From NCBI GenBank assembly GCA_016793585.1, contig JAEUJR010000937.1, positions 1-7,773 on the forward strand: DNA of 7,773 nt, read 5' to 3'. Numbering within the stretch: position 1 is the stretch's first letter; every line of letters begins with the position of its first letter. Below the pieces are notes generated by a model. It had not been told where the DNA came from. It saw only the letters and a program-made list of their open reading frames with translations, and made no database searches. Below, in pieces: positions 1-6,744 of this stretch. The stretch is from Archangium sp. (GTDB taxonomy: Bacteria > Myxococcota > Myxococcia > Myxococcales > Myxococcaceae). The translations under genes were made by a program, and so were the position numbers.

Positions 1-788
1 GCTTCGACGGCCCGCTCGTACAGCGAGCGCATCGATCGCCACGCCGTCCTCGGGTCGCGCCGGGCGGTGTGGCGCAGATGTTTGACGAGGTCGTTCAGCG
101 ACTTCACCGCCGGCGCGAGCCGAACGCGATCACGTGCCTCCGACACCTCGATGCGCAGCTGCCGCATGCGCTCACGATCGCCCTTCGCTTCGGCGCTCAT
201 GCGCAGCAGCAGCTCGTGCGCGAGATCGAGATCCTTCCGCTTCTGCGCGGTGTCGCCCACGTTCCCGCGGGCCCGTTCGGCGTAGTACTCGGCGGTCGCG
301 AGCCGCGGGCTGTGGGGAACGGCGCCGCTCGACGCCCTTGGCTTCGCGATGAGCTCGAAGGGCACACCGACGGGAGCGGAGAACACGGCCGCGACCTTCA
401 CGATTCGGGCGAGGTGCGCGAAGGCGCTCTCGAGCTTCGTCAGCAGCCCGGGCTGGAGCTTCTTTCTCGCCGCGAGCCGCTCGGCTTCACGCACCGCCAG
501 CTCGAGCGCCGACAGCCCGTCACCCGCGCGCACGAGCAGCCCACGGCTCAACTCGCCAAGCCGGCCCTTCGCCACCGAGAGCTCGCGCAGCAGCTTCGCG
601 TCGGCGGTGGTGTGAATGCCGACGCGATCGAGCTCGGCGTGCAGCGCGTGCACCGGCTCGAGCAGCACCTCGCCGTCGCCTTCGCGAACGAACGAGCGCA
701 GCCGCTCCATCAACGGCAACGCCGGCGCCTCACCGGCCTTGAGCCGATCGAGGCGGGCGCGCAGCTCGTTGAGGCGTTCGGCGAGCAT
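1..788 (-). CDS. Helical protein of unknown family, partner of the MoxR ATPase (partial, N-terminal 262 residues)
   Basis: This frame stays open from an ATG at 788 to the left window edge, so the C-terminus is missing. The start is well fixed: an in-frame TGA lies two codons upstream (792-794), and the ATG is the first start codon after it. It begins 11 bp after the stop of the AAA+ ATPase gene with no clear Shine-Dalgarno, so translational coupling in one operon is likely. The visible part is charged and almost wholly helical. It has Leu/Arg/Glu-rich stretches at residues 1-35 and 62-130, a less charged Pro/Gly-containing break around 135-162, and a strongly charged, coiled-coil-like segment at about 180-225. 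No signal peptide, membrane span, cysteine or known catalytic motif is seen. I do not recognise the family. MoxR-type ATPases are commonly encoded beside vWA-domain (ViaA/CoxE-like) proteins, so a vWA domain could lie in the unseen C-terminus; that is inference. Confidence 0.8.
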   Translation of the reverse strand, partial: MLAERLNELRARLDRLKAGEAPALPLMERLRSFVREGDGEVLLEPVHALHAELDRVGIHTTADAKLLRELSVAKGRLGELSRGLLVRAGDGLSALELAVREAERLAARKKLQPGLLTKLESAFAHLARIVKVAAVFSAPVGVPFELIAKPRASSGAVPHSPRLATAEYYAERARGNVGDTAQKRKDLDLAHELLLRMSAEAKGDRERMRQLRIEVSEARDRVRLAPAVKSLNDLVKHLRHTARRDPRTAWRSMRSLYERAVE

Positions 789-799
789 CGGTCAGCGCG

Positions 800-3334
800 T
801 CACTTCGCCGCGGCCCGGGCGTCGAGCAGCTGCCTCGAGAAGACCTGGAACTCCTCAGCGATGAGCTCGATGGACGATTCGATCTTCTTCGCCGTCTCGC
901 CGCGCTCGCCGGGCTCCTGCACGAGCCGGTTGGCCGCCGACTTGAGCTTCACCAGCTCGCCGTCGCGGGTGACGAGCATGGGCAGCCGGCTCTTGAGCAA
1001 CACCTCGAAGGCGCGCTCGGCTTCAGCGCGATCTTTCACCTGATCGGGCGCGGGCAGGCGTTGCAAGAGCTGCGTCAGCCACGCCCGCAGATACCGCGCG
1101 CGCGAGAGCAGCCAGGTCAGCTCGCCCGTCGCCAGAGCATCTCGCAGCTGAACCGACAACGTGGGTGCGCCGAGCCTCGACAGCAACGACGACAGATTCT
1201 TGAAGGCGAGCAGGTCTCCGTCGGGCGCATTCCCCACCAGCTGCTGCCGGTACGCCTGGTACGCCTCGCCGTTCACCACCTGCCCCGCTTCGGGCCCCGC
1301 GAGCTTCGGCGGCTGGTTCGCCACCCGCGCAAGCTCTTTCACACGGCTCTCGATCAGCTCACGCACGCCGCGAATGCACACCTCAGCCGACGCGCCTTCT
1401 CGGCCCAGGTTCTCGACGACCGCCTCGACGGTGCGAACGAGCTGCTCCAGCCGAGTGAACGACTGCGTGGTGAGGGCCTCTCGCGCGTAGGCCTCGCCCA
1501 GCGGCGTGAGCAGCTCGAGCCGCAGCCCCTGCTGCGCGGCCGAGAGCTCGACCAGCGACACTTCGAGATCGCGCAGCCGGCGGCTGTCTTGCGTGAGCTG
1601 CTCGAGCGGGTCGACCTTTCGGCCCTGCGCTGGCGCGGTGAACGCCCGCGTCGCCCGGCGGCGCAGCGCCACCGCCACCCGCTCCCGAATCGTCGTGAGC
1701 TCGCCGCGCGCGTCGAGCGGCCCCGCTCCGGCCACCGCCGACGTCTGCAACACCTCGCTGATGCGCGCGAGCTCTTCGGCCATGTTCGACGCGAGCCCGG
1801 CGATGCCCTCGAGCCGCAGCCCTTCTTCGAACTCGGCCCCTTCGGCGGCGAGCGCGATCAGCTCCGAGGCCTGACGACAGTAGTCACGAACGTTCACCGC
1901 GACGGCCGGCACGCGCGGCTGCAGCTCGGGCACCTTGCGCACCAGCTCGAGCACGTCGACGAACGAGATGAGCAACGCGAGCCCACCACGCGCTTCGGTC
2001 TGCGCCGAGATGCCCTTCGAGGTGCGCGCGTCGAGGCCGACCATCAGGCTCTCGGCGGCACGAACGAGCGGCGCGCGGTTCTCTGGGTGGCGCGGGCCGG
2101 GTACGAGCTTCTCTTTGAGCGCGCTGGCGACGGTGCTGGCGACCGCGGGCGACCAGGTGCGCGTCATCGCCTCGGCCGACGCGAGATCGTCACGCATCTG
2201 CAGCTCGGCGGCTTCACGCTCGGCTGCCTTCTCGAGCAGCGGCTTCACCTTCGTGAGCGAGTCGTCGAACGCCTTGTGCTCGACACGAATGATCTCGAGC
2301 TGCGCCCGCTCCCGGGGGTCGACGGCGGCCTTGAGCAACGACTCCAGCTCTTCGCCGCGCGGCCCCGCCAGCAGGAAGAACGAGTCGAGGTTCGCGAGAT
2401 CGCCCACCTCGGCCACCAGCTTGCGATCGGGCCGTTTGTACATGCGGTCGCGCACCACCGCGGCCTTGAGCGCCCACAGCGCCTTCACCATCGTGCGCTG
2501 CGAGAAGTACTTCGTCGGCACGTAGTCAGGCAGCCGCGTCACCTGGGCGACGAGCTCTTTCTCGAGCGTGTCGGCGAGCACCTCGAGCCCTTCGGTCACC
2601 ACCGCCGGCACCTCGACGGCCGCCACGGCCGCCTGCAACACGTCGAGCTGCTGCAGCGTGAGCCGCTCATGCAGCGCCGGCCGCTGCCCCGCGTTCGCGC
2701 GCCACAACATCTGCGCCCGGCTCTGCTTCCGCGCGAACCCACGCGGCGCGAAGCAGATGAACGAGATGCGATCGGCGAAGGCCTGCAACGTCTCGGGCGA
2801 GCGCTGCAGCACCTCGGACAGGTAGCGGTTCGACGTCATCAACGCGCACTCGCAGCGCCCCGCCGTCGTCTTGCGGCCGTGTTTCAGCTCGCGCTCGTGC
2901 AGCACGTTGAGAATCGAGCGCAGCAGCATGTCGCGGCCGTCGAACACCTCGTCGAGAAAAGCGTGCACCGCGCCCAGCATGCCCTCTTCGGTGAGGTACT
3001 CGGTGCGGCCCGTCTCGGTCAGCACCTTGAAGTCGACCGGCCCGATGAGATCGGTCTGCACCGTGTTCTCGGCGAGCTGCTTCGAGAAGAGCGACGGCTG
3101 GTTGGAGCGCTCGTCGACGATGCGCCCGAGCACCGCGCTGGCCACGGCAGACTTCGCGGTGCCCGGTGGGCCGATGATGAGGCAGTGCTCCCGGCACAGC
3201 AGCGCGAGCTCGATCTGCGTGAACAACGACTCGCGCTCGAGGAAGGCGTCTCGCAGCTCGACGAAGAAGCGCCGGAATGCGGTGGCTGCATCCGAAAAGC
3301 TGACATCGAGAGCGAGCGAGGCTGGCGCGTTCAC
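800..3334 (-). CDS. MoxR/RavA-type AAA+ ATPase with a long helical C-terminal extension
   Basis: This is an AAA+ ATPase of the MoxR branch, whose members act as chaperone-like remodelling machines, often with vWA partners. I place the start at GTG 3334 (844 residues), because AAGGA at 3340-3344 sits 5 nt upstream. A longer reading from 3442 would overlap the divergent gene and adds a 36-residue tract unlike the family. In this numbering the ATPase core has Walker A GPPGTAKS (55-62), Walker B FLDEVF (126-131), sensor-1 TSN (167-169), an ADR arginine-finger candidate (Arg189) and a sensor-2-like SQR (278-280). The core ends near residue 330. The remaining 510 or so residues are predicted helical and charged, with no LARA-like or other domain that I can name. 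No signal peptide or membrane span is present, so it should be cytoplasmic. It heads the operon with the helical protein at 1-788. The MoxR/RavA assignment is firm; its substrate is unknown. Confidence 0.92.
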   Translation of the reverse strand: MNAPASLALDVSFSDAATAFRRFFVELRDAFLERESLFTQIELALLCREHCLIIGPPGTAKSAVASAVLGRIVDERSNQPSLFSKQLAENTVQTDLIGPVDFKVLTETGRTEYLTEEGMLGAVHAFLDEVFDGRDMLLRSILNVLHERELKHGRKTTAGRCECALMTSNRYLSEVLQRSPETLQAFADRISFICFAPRGFARKQSRAQMLWRANAGQRPALHERLTLQQLDVLQAAVAAVEVPAVVTEGLEVLADTLEKELVAQVTRLPDYVPTKYFSQRTMVKALWALKAAVVRDRMYKRPDRKLVAEVGDLANLDSFFLLAGPRGEELESLLKAAVDPRERAQLEIIRVEHKAFDDSLTKVKPLLEKAAEREAAELQMRDDLASAEAMTRTWSPAVASTVASALKEKLVPGPRHPENRAPLVRAAESLMVGLDARTSKGISAQTEARGGLALLISFVDVLELVRKVPELQPRVPAVAVNVRDYCRQASELIALAAEGAEFEEGLRLEGIAGLASNMAEELARISEVLQTSAVAGAGPLDARGELTTIRERVAVALRRRATRAFTAPAQGRKVDPLEQLTQDSRRLRDLEVSLVELSAAQQGLRLELLTPLGEAYAREALTTQSFTRLEQLVRTVEAVVENLGREGASAEVCIRGVRELIESRVKELARVANQPPKLAGPEAGQVVNGEAYQAYRQQLVGNAPDGDLLAFKNLSSLLSRLGAPTLSVQLRDALATGELTWLLSRARYLRAWLTQLLQRLPAPDQVKDRAEAERAFEVLLKSRLPMLVTRDGELVKLKSAANRLVQEPGERGETAKKIESSIELIAEEFQVFSRQLLDARAAAK

Positions 3335-3420
3335 AAAGTTCCTTGAAGGCTGCGAATCGGCAGAGGCGTCGGTGACGCGCGCCAGTATAACGACGATGCC
3401 CTGTTTTCCCTCCGAGTGCC
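3335..3420. promoter_or_regulatory. Divergent intergenic promoter region between the ATPase and CPBP genes
   Basis: The 86 bp between the two divergent starts contain one AT-rich spot in GC-rich surroundings. On the plus strand it reads TATAAC (3386-3391); on the minus strand it reads TATACT (3389-3384). Each is a 5-of-6 match to the sigma-70 -10 consensus TATAAT. If used, the plus transcript would start about 22 nt before GTG 3421 and the minus transcript about 43 nt before GTG 3334. No convincing -35 hexamer is seen at 16-18 bp on either side. The two hexamers share positions, so polymerase could not occupy both at once. The assignment is by inspection only. Confidence 0.45.
3340..3344 (-). 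promoter_or_regulatory. Ribosome binding site that decides the ATPase start
   Basis: AAGGA on the minus strand lies 5 nt before GTG 3334. It is one of the best Shine-Dalgarno matches in the window and supports the shorter 844-residue ATPase over the ATG at 3442, which would lie inside the divergent CPBP gene. Confidence 0.75.
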
Positions 3421-4515
3421 GTGATCGATCCGTCCGCCCCACCTGCGCAACCCGAGTTCTTCAGACCCCCGCTCGGGCAGGTCGCCATCGTCGGCCTGCT
3501 CTGCGTGGGCCTGCTCTTCCTCACCGTTGGCGCGTCGGCGCAGTTCTTCAACCTGTCGTGGGGGCTGTGGTTCTCAGAGGTCGTGGTGTTCCTCGGGGTG
3601 CCCTTCGTCGCCTTCCAGGTGACGGGGCGTTCACCGCTCCGTTCGACTGGGCTGGATCAACCCGCGAAGGGCCTCGCCGCCGGCTTCGTGCTCGGCGCGC
3701 TGAACTACGCCGCGTGGGCCGTGCCGCTCATGTGGGCGGCCGAGCGCTTCTTCCCCGCTGAGCTCGTCGAGAAGTACAGCGCGGCCCGGCTCTTCGATCG
3801 GCAGTCGGGCCTCGAGCTGGCGCTGCTGGTCGGCGGCATCAGCCTGGCCGCTCCGTTCTGCGAGGAGTTCTTCTATCGAGGGCTGCTGCAGCGTGGGTTG
3901 TCGGAGCGCCTGCCCATCGCCCGCGCGATCGTCGTCACCGCCCTGCTCTTCAGCCTGATGCACTTCGACCCGGTCGGGTTCCTCGCGCGCTTCGAGCTCG
4001 GCATTCTCTTCGGGCTCCTCGCGTGGAGAGGCGGCTCGTTGTGGCCAGCCATCGGCGCCCACGCGGCCAACAACATCACCTCGCTCGTCATCTTCTTCGT
4101 GGTGGGCGGAGACGACGGCGATCTTCCGGTTCCGCTCATCGCCACGATGTTCCTCGCAGGCAACGTCGCGCTGGTGGGTTGGGTCTTCGGGCTGTCGCGG
4201 TGGCGCTGGTGGGTGGCGCCAACCCCCGCAGCCGATGACGCCGCGCCCTTCGCGCCGTTCTTCAAGGCCGTCGCGCCGTGGGCAGTGGCGGCGCTGGTCG
4301 GGCTGGTGACGCTCGCGCTGATCGACCGCCGCGGGGTTCAGCTGAACATCATCGATCTGATGACGCCCGTGCCCGCCCCGAAGAAAGACGCGAGCGACGG
4401 TGAACGCGCCGCCTGGAGAGATCTGCAAGACCTTCGCGCGCGGGTGCGTTCGGGCGACGGCGGCCTCGACGAGTACAAGGCGATGCGGCAGCTCGCCGCC
4501 CCGCAGGGCGACTAG
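3421..4515 (+). CDS. CPBP (CAAX/Abi-type) family intramembrane metalloprotease
   Basis: This 364-residue polytopic membrane protein belongs to the CPBP family (Rce1-like glutamic/metallo intramembrane proteases; bacterial members act in membrane-protein processing, bacteriocin immunity or unknown roles). All the family motifs are present: EEFFYR (148-153), FSLMH (177-181) and HAANN (214-218), supplying Glu148/Glu149, His181, and His214/Asn218, so the enzyme should be active. About eight or nine hydrophobic segments are visible, from residue 20 to about 301. The last one (283-301) lies after a Pro/Ala-rich linker and is followed by a charged 60-residue tail that the core family does not need. 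The start is GTG 3421, with only a weak GAG 4 nt upstream; no in-frame ATG exists in the 86-bp gap. The gene is transcribed divergently from the ATPase and ends inside the small-protein gene's stop codon. The substrate is unknown. Confidence 0.93.
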   Translation: MIDPSAPPAQPEFFRPPLGQVAIVGLLCVGLLFLTVGASAQFFNLSWGLWFSEVVVFLGVPFVAFQVTGRSPLRSTGLDQPAKGLAAGFVLGALNYAAWAVPLMWAAERFFPAELVEKYSAARLFDRQSGLELALLVGGISLAAPFCEEFFYRGLLQRGLSERLPIARAIVVTALLFSLMHFDPVGFLARFELGILFGLLAWRGGSLWPAIGAHAANNITSLVIFFVVGGDDGDLPVPLIATMFLAGNVALVGWVFGLSRWRWWVAPTPAADDAAPFAPFFKAVAPWAVAALVGLVTLALIDRRGVQLNIIDLMTPVPAPKKDASDGERAAWRDLQDLRARVRSGDGGLDEYKAMRQLAAPQGD

Positions 4516-4730
4516 AGAAACGTGTACGACTTCACGACGAACCGCGGGCCGGCCATCGCGAGGTTCGGAGACTCGGTGTCGACGTCACCCTCGACCGAGA
4601 TGCGGGCGCCGTTCTTCTTGATCTTCCGGTCGCCGCCCGCGAGCACGTAGAGCTTCCCGTCTTCGGCCTCGAGCATCCACACGCCGGTCTCGAGGTCGCG
4701 GAAACGAATCGTTCCCTTCATCGTCGTCAT
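4512..4730 (-). CDS. Small beta-rich protein (DUF5818-like), 72 residues
   Basis: The gene is read from ATG 4730, 4 nt after the TGA of the subtilisin gene (4735-4737). ATG 4721 would give a protein three residues shorter. No Shine-Dalgarno is visible before either, so it is probably translated by reinitiation after the protease. The protein opens with MTTMKGTIRF and alternates short hydrophobic strands with Gly/Asp/Lys turns (for example GKLYVLAGGD and ARISVEGDV), as in a small OB-like beta-barrel. It resembles the small DUF5818 type in general pattern, but I recognise this only tentatively. There is no signal peptide and no cysteine, so a cytoplasmic location is most likely. Its TAG stop shares the CTAG at 4512-4515 with the convergent CPBP gene. 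The coupling suggests a function linked to the protease, but no biochemical role can be read from the sequence. Confidence 0.8.
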   Translation of the reverse strand: MTTMKGTIRFRDLETGVWMLEAEDGKLYVLAGGDRKIKKNGARISVEGDVDTESPNLAMAGPRFVVKSYTFL

Positions 4731-4734
4731 GGCG

Positions 4735-6639
4735 TCACGCCGTCTCGCGCTTGAGCATCGCGCGGGCAATGAAGAGACAGACGATGGCGTTCACCACCAG
4801 CCACGGAATCGCGAGGAAGGTGAACGGCAACCACGCCAGCGCCGGAGCCTTCGCCCAGGCCGTGTACGCGAGAATGCCCGCGAAGCCGATGGCCAGACCG
4901 CCGACCGCGTGCCGCATGCCCTTGAGCTTGATGGCCAGCAGCGAGAGCACGATGGGCGCGAGCGCGCTGTAGACGAGCGGGTTCGCGAGCGACCCGCGGC
5001 CGAAGATGATCTTGTTCAGCCAGTCGGGAATCGGAATGACGAACGAGGTCGTCAGCTCGTTGGCCGGCGCGACCCACCGCACGAAGAAGACGCCCATCGT
5101 GGTGAGCACGAGCGGAATCAGGAAGCCCGGCGAGGCGAACACGTTCAGGTAGCCCGGGCGCTCCTTCTTGCCGAGGGTGAGCAGCACGAACGCCAGCATG
5201 GCCGCGGCGAAGCCGAACGGCTTCCAGTCCATCGCGCCGTAGCTGAAGGCCGAGATCTCTGACACGGCGGCCTCGGGCTCCTGCTTCGCGAGCTGGGTCT
5301 CGGTCGGGAGCAGCTCGTTCAGCTCGCTCGCCGCGCCCATCTTCTTGAGCGCCTGCAGCGCCGCTTCGGCGTCGATCACGCCGTGGCCGTACTGATCGGT
5401 CCACCCCGTCGCGCCTTTGGGCGGGTGTGCCGAAGCGAACAACGCCTTCTCGACCTGATCAGGGTTCTTCGCGCCAGCCGAGAAGAGCAGCGCGGCGAGG
5501 CCCGCGACGTGCGGCGTCGCCATCGAGGTGCCCTGGTACGACGCGTAGACCGCGTGCCCGACGTCTTGCGGGTCGATGGTGTTCTGAATGATGCCCGCCT
5601 CTTCGCCCTGCGATTTGTCGCCACCGGGCGCCGCGATGTCGAGCTCCTTGCCCCACGACGAGTACGGAGCGCGCGAGCCCGTGGGCCCCACCGCCGCGAC
5701 GGCCACCGAGCCGGGATACGCGGCAGGGTACTCGACGATGCCACGGCCACCGTTGCCGGCGGCGCACACGACGACGACGCCCTTCTTGCGCGCGTACTCG
5801 ACGGCCTTCTCCATCACCGCCGAGCGCCCGCCACCACCGAGCGACATGTTGATGACGTTGGCGCCGTGATCAGCCGCCCAGCGAATCGCGTCGGCGATGT
5901 CAGCCGAGGTGCCGCCGCCGAAGTGGTCGAGCACCTTCACGGGCATGATGGCGGCCTCGAACGCGACGCCCGCGACGCCTTCGCCGTTGTTGGTGGCCTG
6001 GGCGATGGTGCCGGCGACGTGGGTGCCGTGACCGTGGTCGTCGTTCGCGTGCCGATCCTTGTTCACGAAGTCGTAGCCCTCGACGAACTTCGTGCCGCGC
6101 AGGTCAGGCACCTGGCGGAAGTCGTCGTGATCTTCGTACGCGACGCCCGTGTCGAGCACCGCCACCACCACGCCCTTGCCCTTCACCCGATCCCACGCCC
6201 TGGGCATGTTGATCATCTTCAGGTTCCACTGCTTCTCGTACGCAGGGTCGTTGGGAACGAAGCTGGCCGTGAAGCGCATCAGCGGCTCGGCGTTCTCGAC
6301 CTTCGCGTTCTGCCGAATCGTGCCGAGCAGCGCCGCGACGTCACCCTGATAGGTGCCGACGGTGATGGCGCTGTCGACGCCCTCGTCCTCGTCCGCAAGC
6401 TCGAGGTCGATGCCCCAGTCCTTCTCGAGGGCGTCGAACTGCTCCTTGGTGGTGCCGTCTTCGAAGTCGACGACCACGACCTCTGGCAGGTGGTAGGCGA
6501 CATCGTCGGCCTGCGCCGAGACGTCGATGGCCGGGCGGTCGAGCGACACGGTGGCCTCGGCTTCGGCCTTCCGATCACAACCAGCCAGCATCATGAGGGT
6601 GACTGCACCAACGGCGATCGCGAGTCTGGGAGTGCGCAT
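4735..6639 (-). CDS. S8 (subtilisin-like) serine protease, membrane-anchored lipoprotein with C-terminal TM domain
   Basis: I choose ATG 6639 (634 residues) because it gives a clean lipoprotein signal: Arg near the N-terminus, a hydrophobic core, then LAGC with Cys21. A GTG at 6705 would bury this signal. Asp22 at position +2 is the inner-membrane retention signal known from E. coli. Residues 45-125 look like an N-terminal propeptide, followed by the usual linker (VPNDPAYEKQW). The catalytic domain is about 135-430, with Asp163 (VLDTG), His204 (HGTHVAG), oxyanion Asn296 (AAGNGG) and Ser372 (GTSMATPHVAG), so it should be active. Five hydrophobic segments follow, at about 475-490, 502-523, 551-571, 576-596 and 600-626. 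Positive loops (KKER 491-494, KLKGMRH 571-577 and the end, LKRE) fall on one face, placing the protease domain in the periplasm. The small protein at 4512 is coupled downstream. The substrate is unknown. Confidence 0.93.
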   Translation of the reverse strand: MRTPRLAIAVGAVTLMMLAGCDRKAEAEATVSLDRPAIDVSAQADDVAYHLPEVVVVDFEDGTTKEQFDALEKDWGIDLELADEDEGVDSAITVGTYQGDVAALLGTIRQNAKVENAEPLMRFTASFVPNDPAYEKQWNLKMINMPRAWDRVKGKGVVVAVLDTGVAYEDHDDFRQVPDLRGTKFVEGYDFVNKDRHANDDHGHGTHVAGTIAQATNNGEGVAGVAFEAAIMPVKVLDHFGGGTSADIADAIRWAADHGANVINMSLGGGGRSAVMEKAVEYARKKGVVVVCAAGNGGRGIVEYPAAYPGSVAVAAVGPTGSRAPYSSWGKELDIAAPGGDKSQGEEAGIIQNTIDPQDVGHAVYASYQGTSMATPHVAGLAALLFSAGAKNPDQVEKALFASAHPPKGATGWTDQYGHGVIDAEAALQALKKMGAASELNELLPTETQLAKQEPEAAVSEISAFSYGAMDWKPFGFAAAMLAFVLLTLGKKERPGYLNVFASPGFLIPLVLTTMGVFFVRWVAPANELTTSFVIPIPDWLNKIIFGRGSLANPLVYSALAPIVLSLLAIKLKGMRHAVGGLAIGFAGILAYTAWAKAPALAWLPFTFLAIPWLVVNAIVCLFIARAMLKRETA

Positions 6640-6672
6640 AGGGAGCCTGTGCAGCGAACGAACGAATGAGAA

Positions 6673-6698
6673 AACGATTGGATCTCTCTGACTGTTCC
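6673..6698 (-). promoter_or_regulatory. Candidate ECF-sigma-type promoter for the S8 protease gene
   Basis: On the minus strand GGAAC (6698-6694) is followed after 16 nt by TCGTT (6677-6673). This resembles the GGAAC -35 and short pyrimidine/CG-containing -10 of many extracytoplasmic-function sigma factors. The implied transcript would start about 25 nt before ATG 6639. The match is short and made by eye; a chance match in a GC-rich genome is quite possible. Confidence 0.3.
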
Positions 6699-6707
6699 AG
6701 AGCACGC

Positions 6708-6725
6708 CGTGAAGTTGCGTGAAGT
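6708..6725. repeat. Two exact CGTGAAGT direct repeats spaced by one helical turn
   Basis: CGTGAAGT occurs at 6708-6715 and again at 6718-6725, so the copies are exactly 10 bp apart. They lie in the 105-bp gap between the hydrolase stop and the S8 start, just upstream of the candidate promoter at 6673-6698. Direct repeats with 10-11 bp periodicity in such a place are typical binding sites for dimeric activators such as OmpR/PhoB-type response regulators. The protein that would bind here is unknown. Confidence 0.45.
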
Positions 6726-6744
6726 GTTGGAAGCCTAATGTGTC

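Noticed and set aside
69..1043. A 324-residue plus-strand open frame
   Set aside because: It is antisense to the helical-partner gene and the end of the ATPase gene, crosses their junction and has shadow-type composition. The opposite strand has a well-framed start and family-like sequence.
1061..3346. A 761-residue open frame on the plus strand
   Set aside because: It lies antisense to the ATPase gene and is made of Arg, His, Leu, Gln and Glu with no domain. It is the expected shadow of a GC3-rich gene.
3335..3442. N-terminal extension of the ATPase to the ATG at 3442
   Set aside because: It would overlap the divergent CPBP start and has no ribosome binding site advantage. GTG 3334 has AAGGA at 5 nt.
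6655..6668. Short CGAACGAACGAATG run before the S8 start, considered as a tandem repeat
   Set aside because: Only two exact tetramers and one near copy are present, too little to separate from chance.
5383..6669. A 428-residue plus-strand open frame
   Set aside because: It is antisense to the S8 protease catalytic domain; the minus strand carries the intact triad motifs.
6640..6705. GTG start of the S8 protease at 6705
   Set aside because: It adds 22 residues before a classic lipoprotein signal and would cover the candidate promoter and leader. ATG 6639 places the lipobox correctly.
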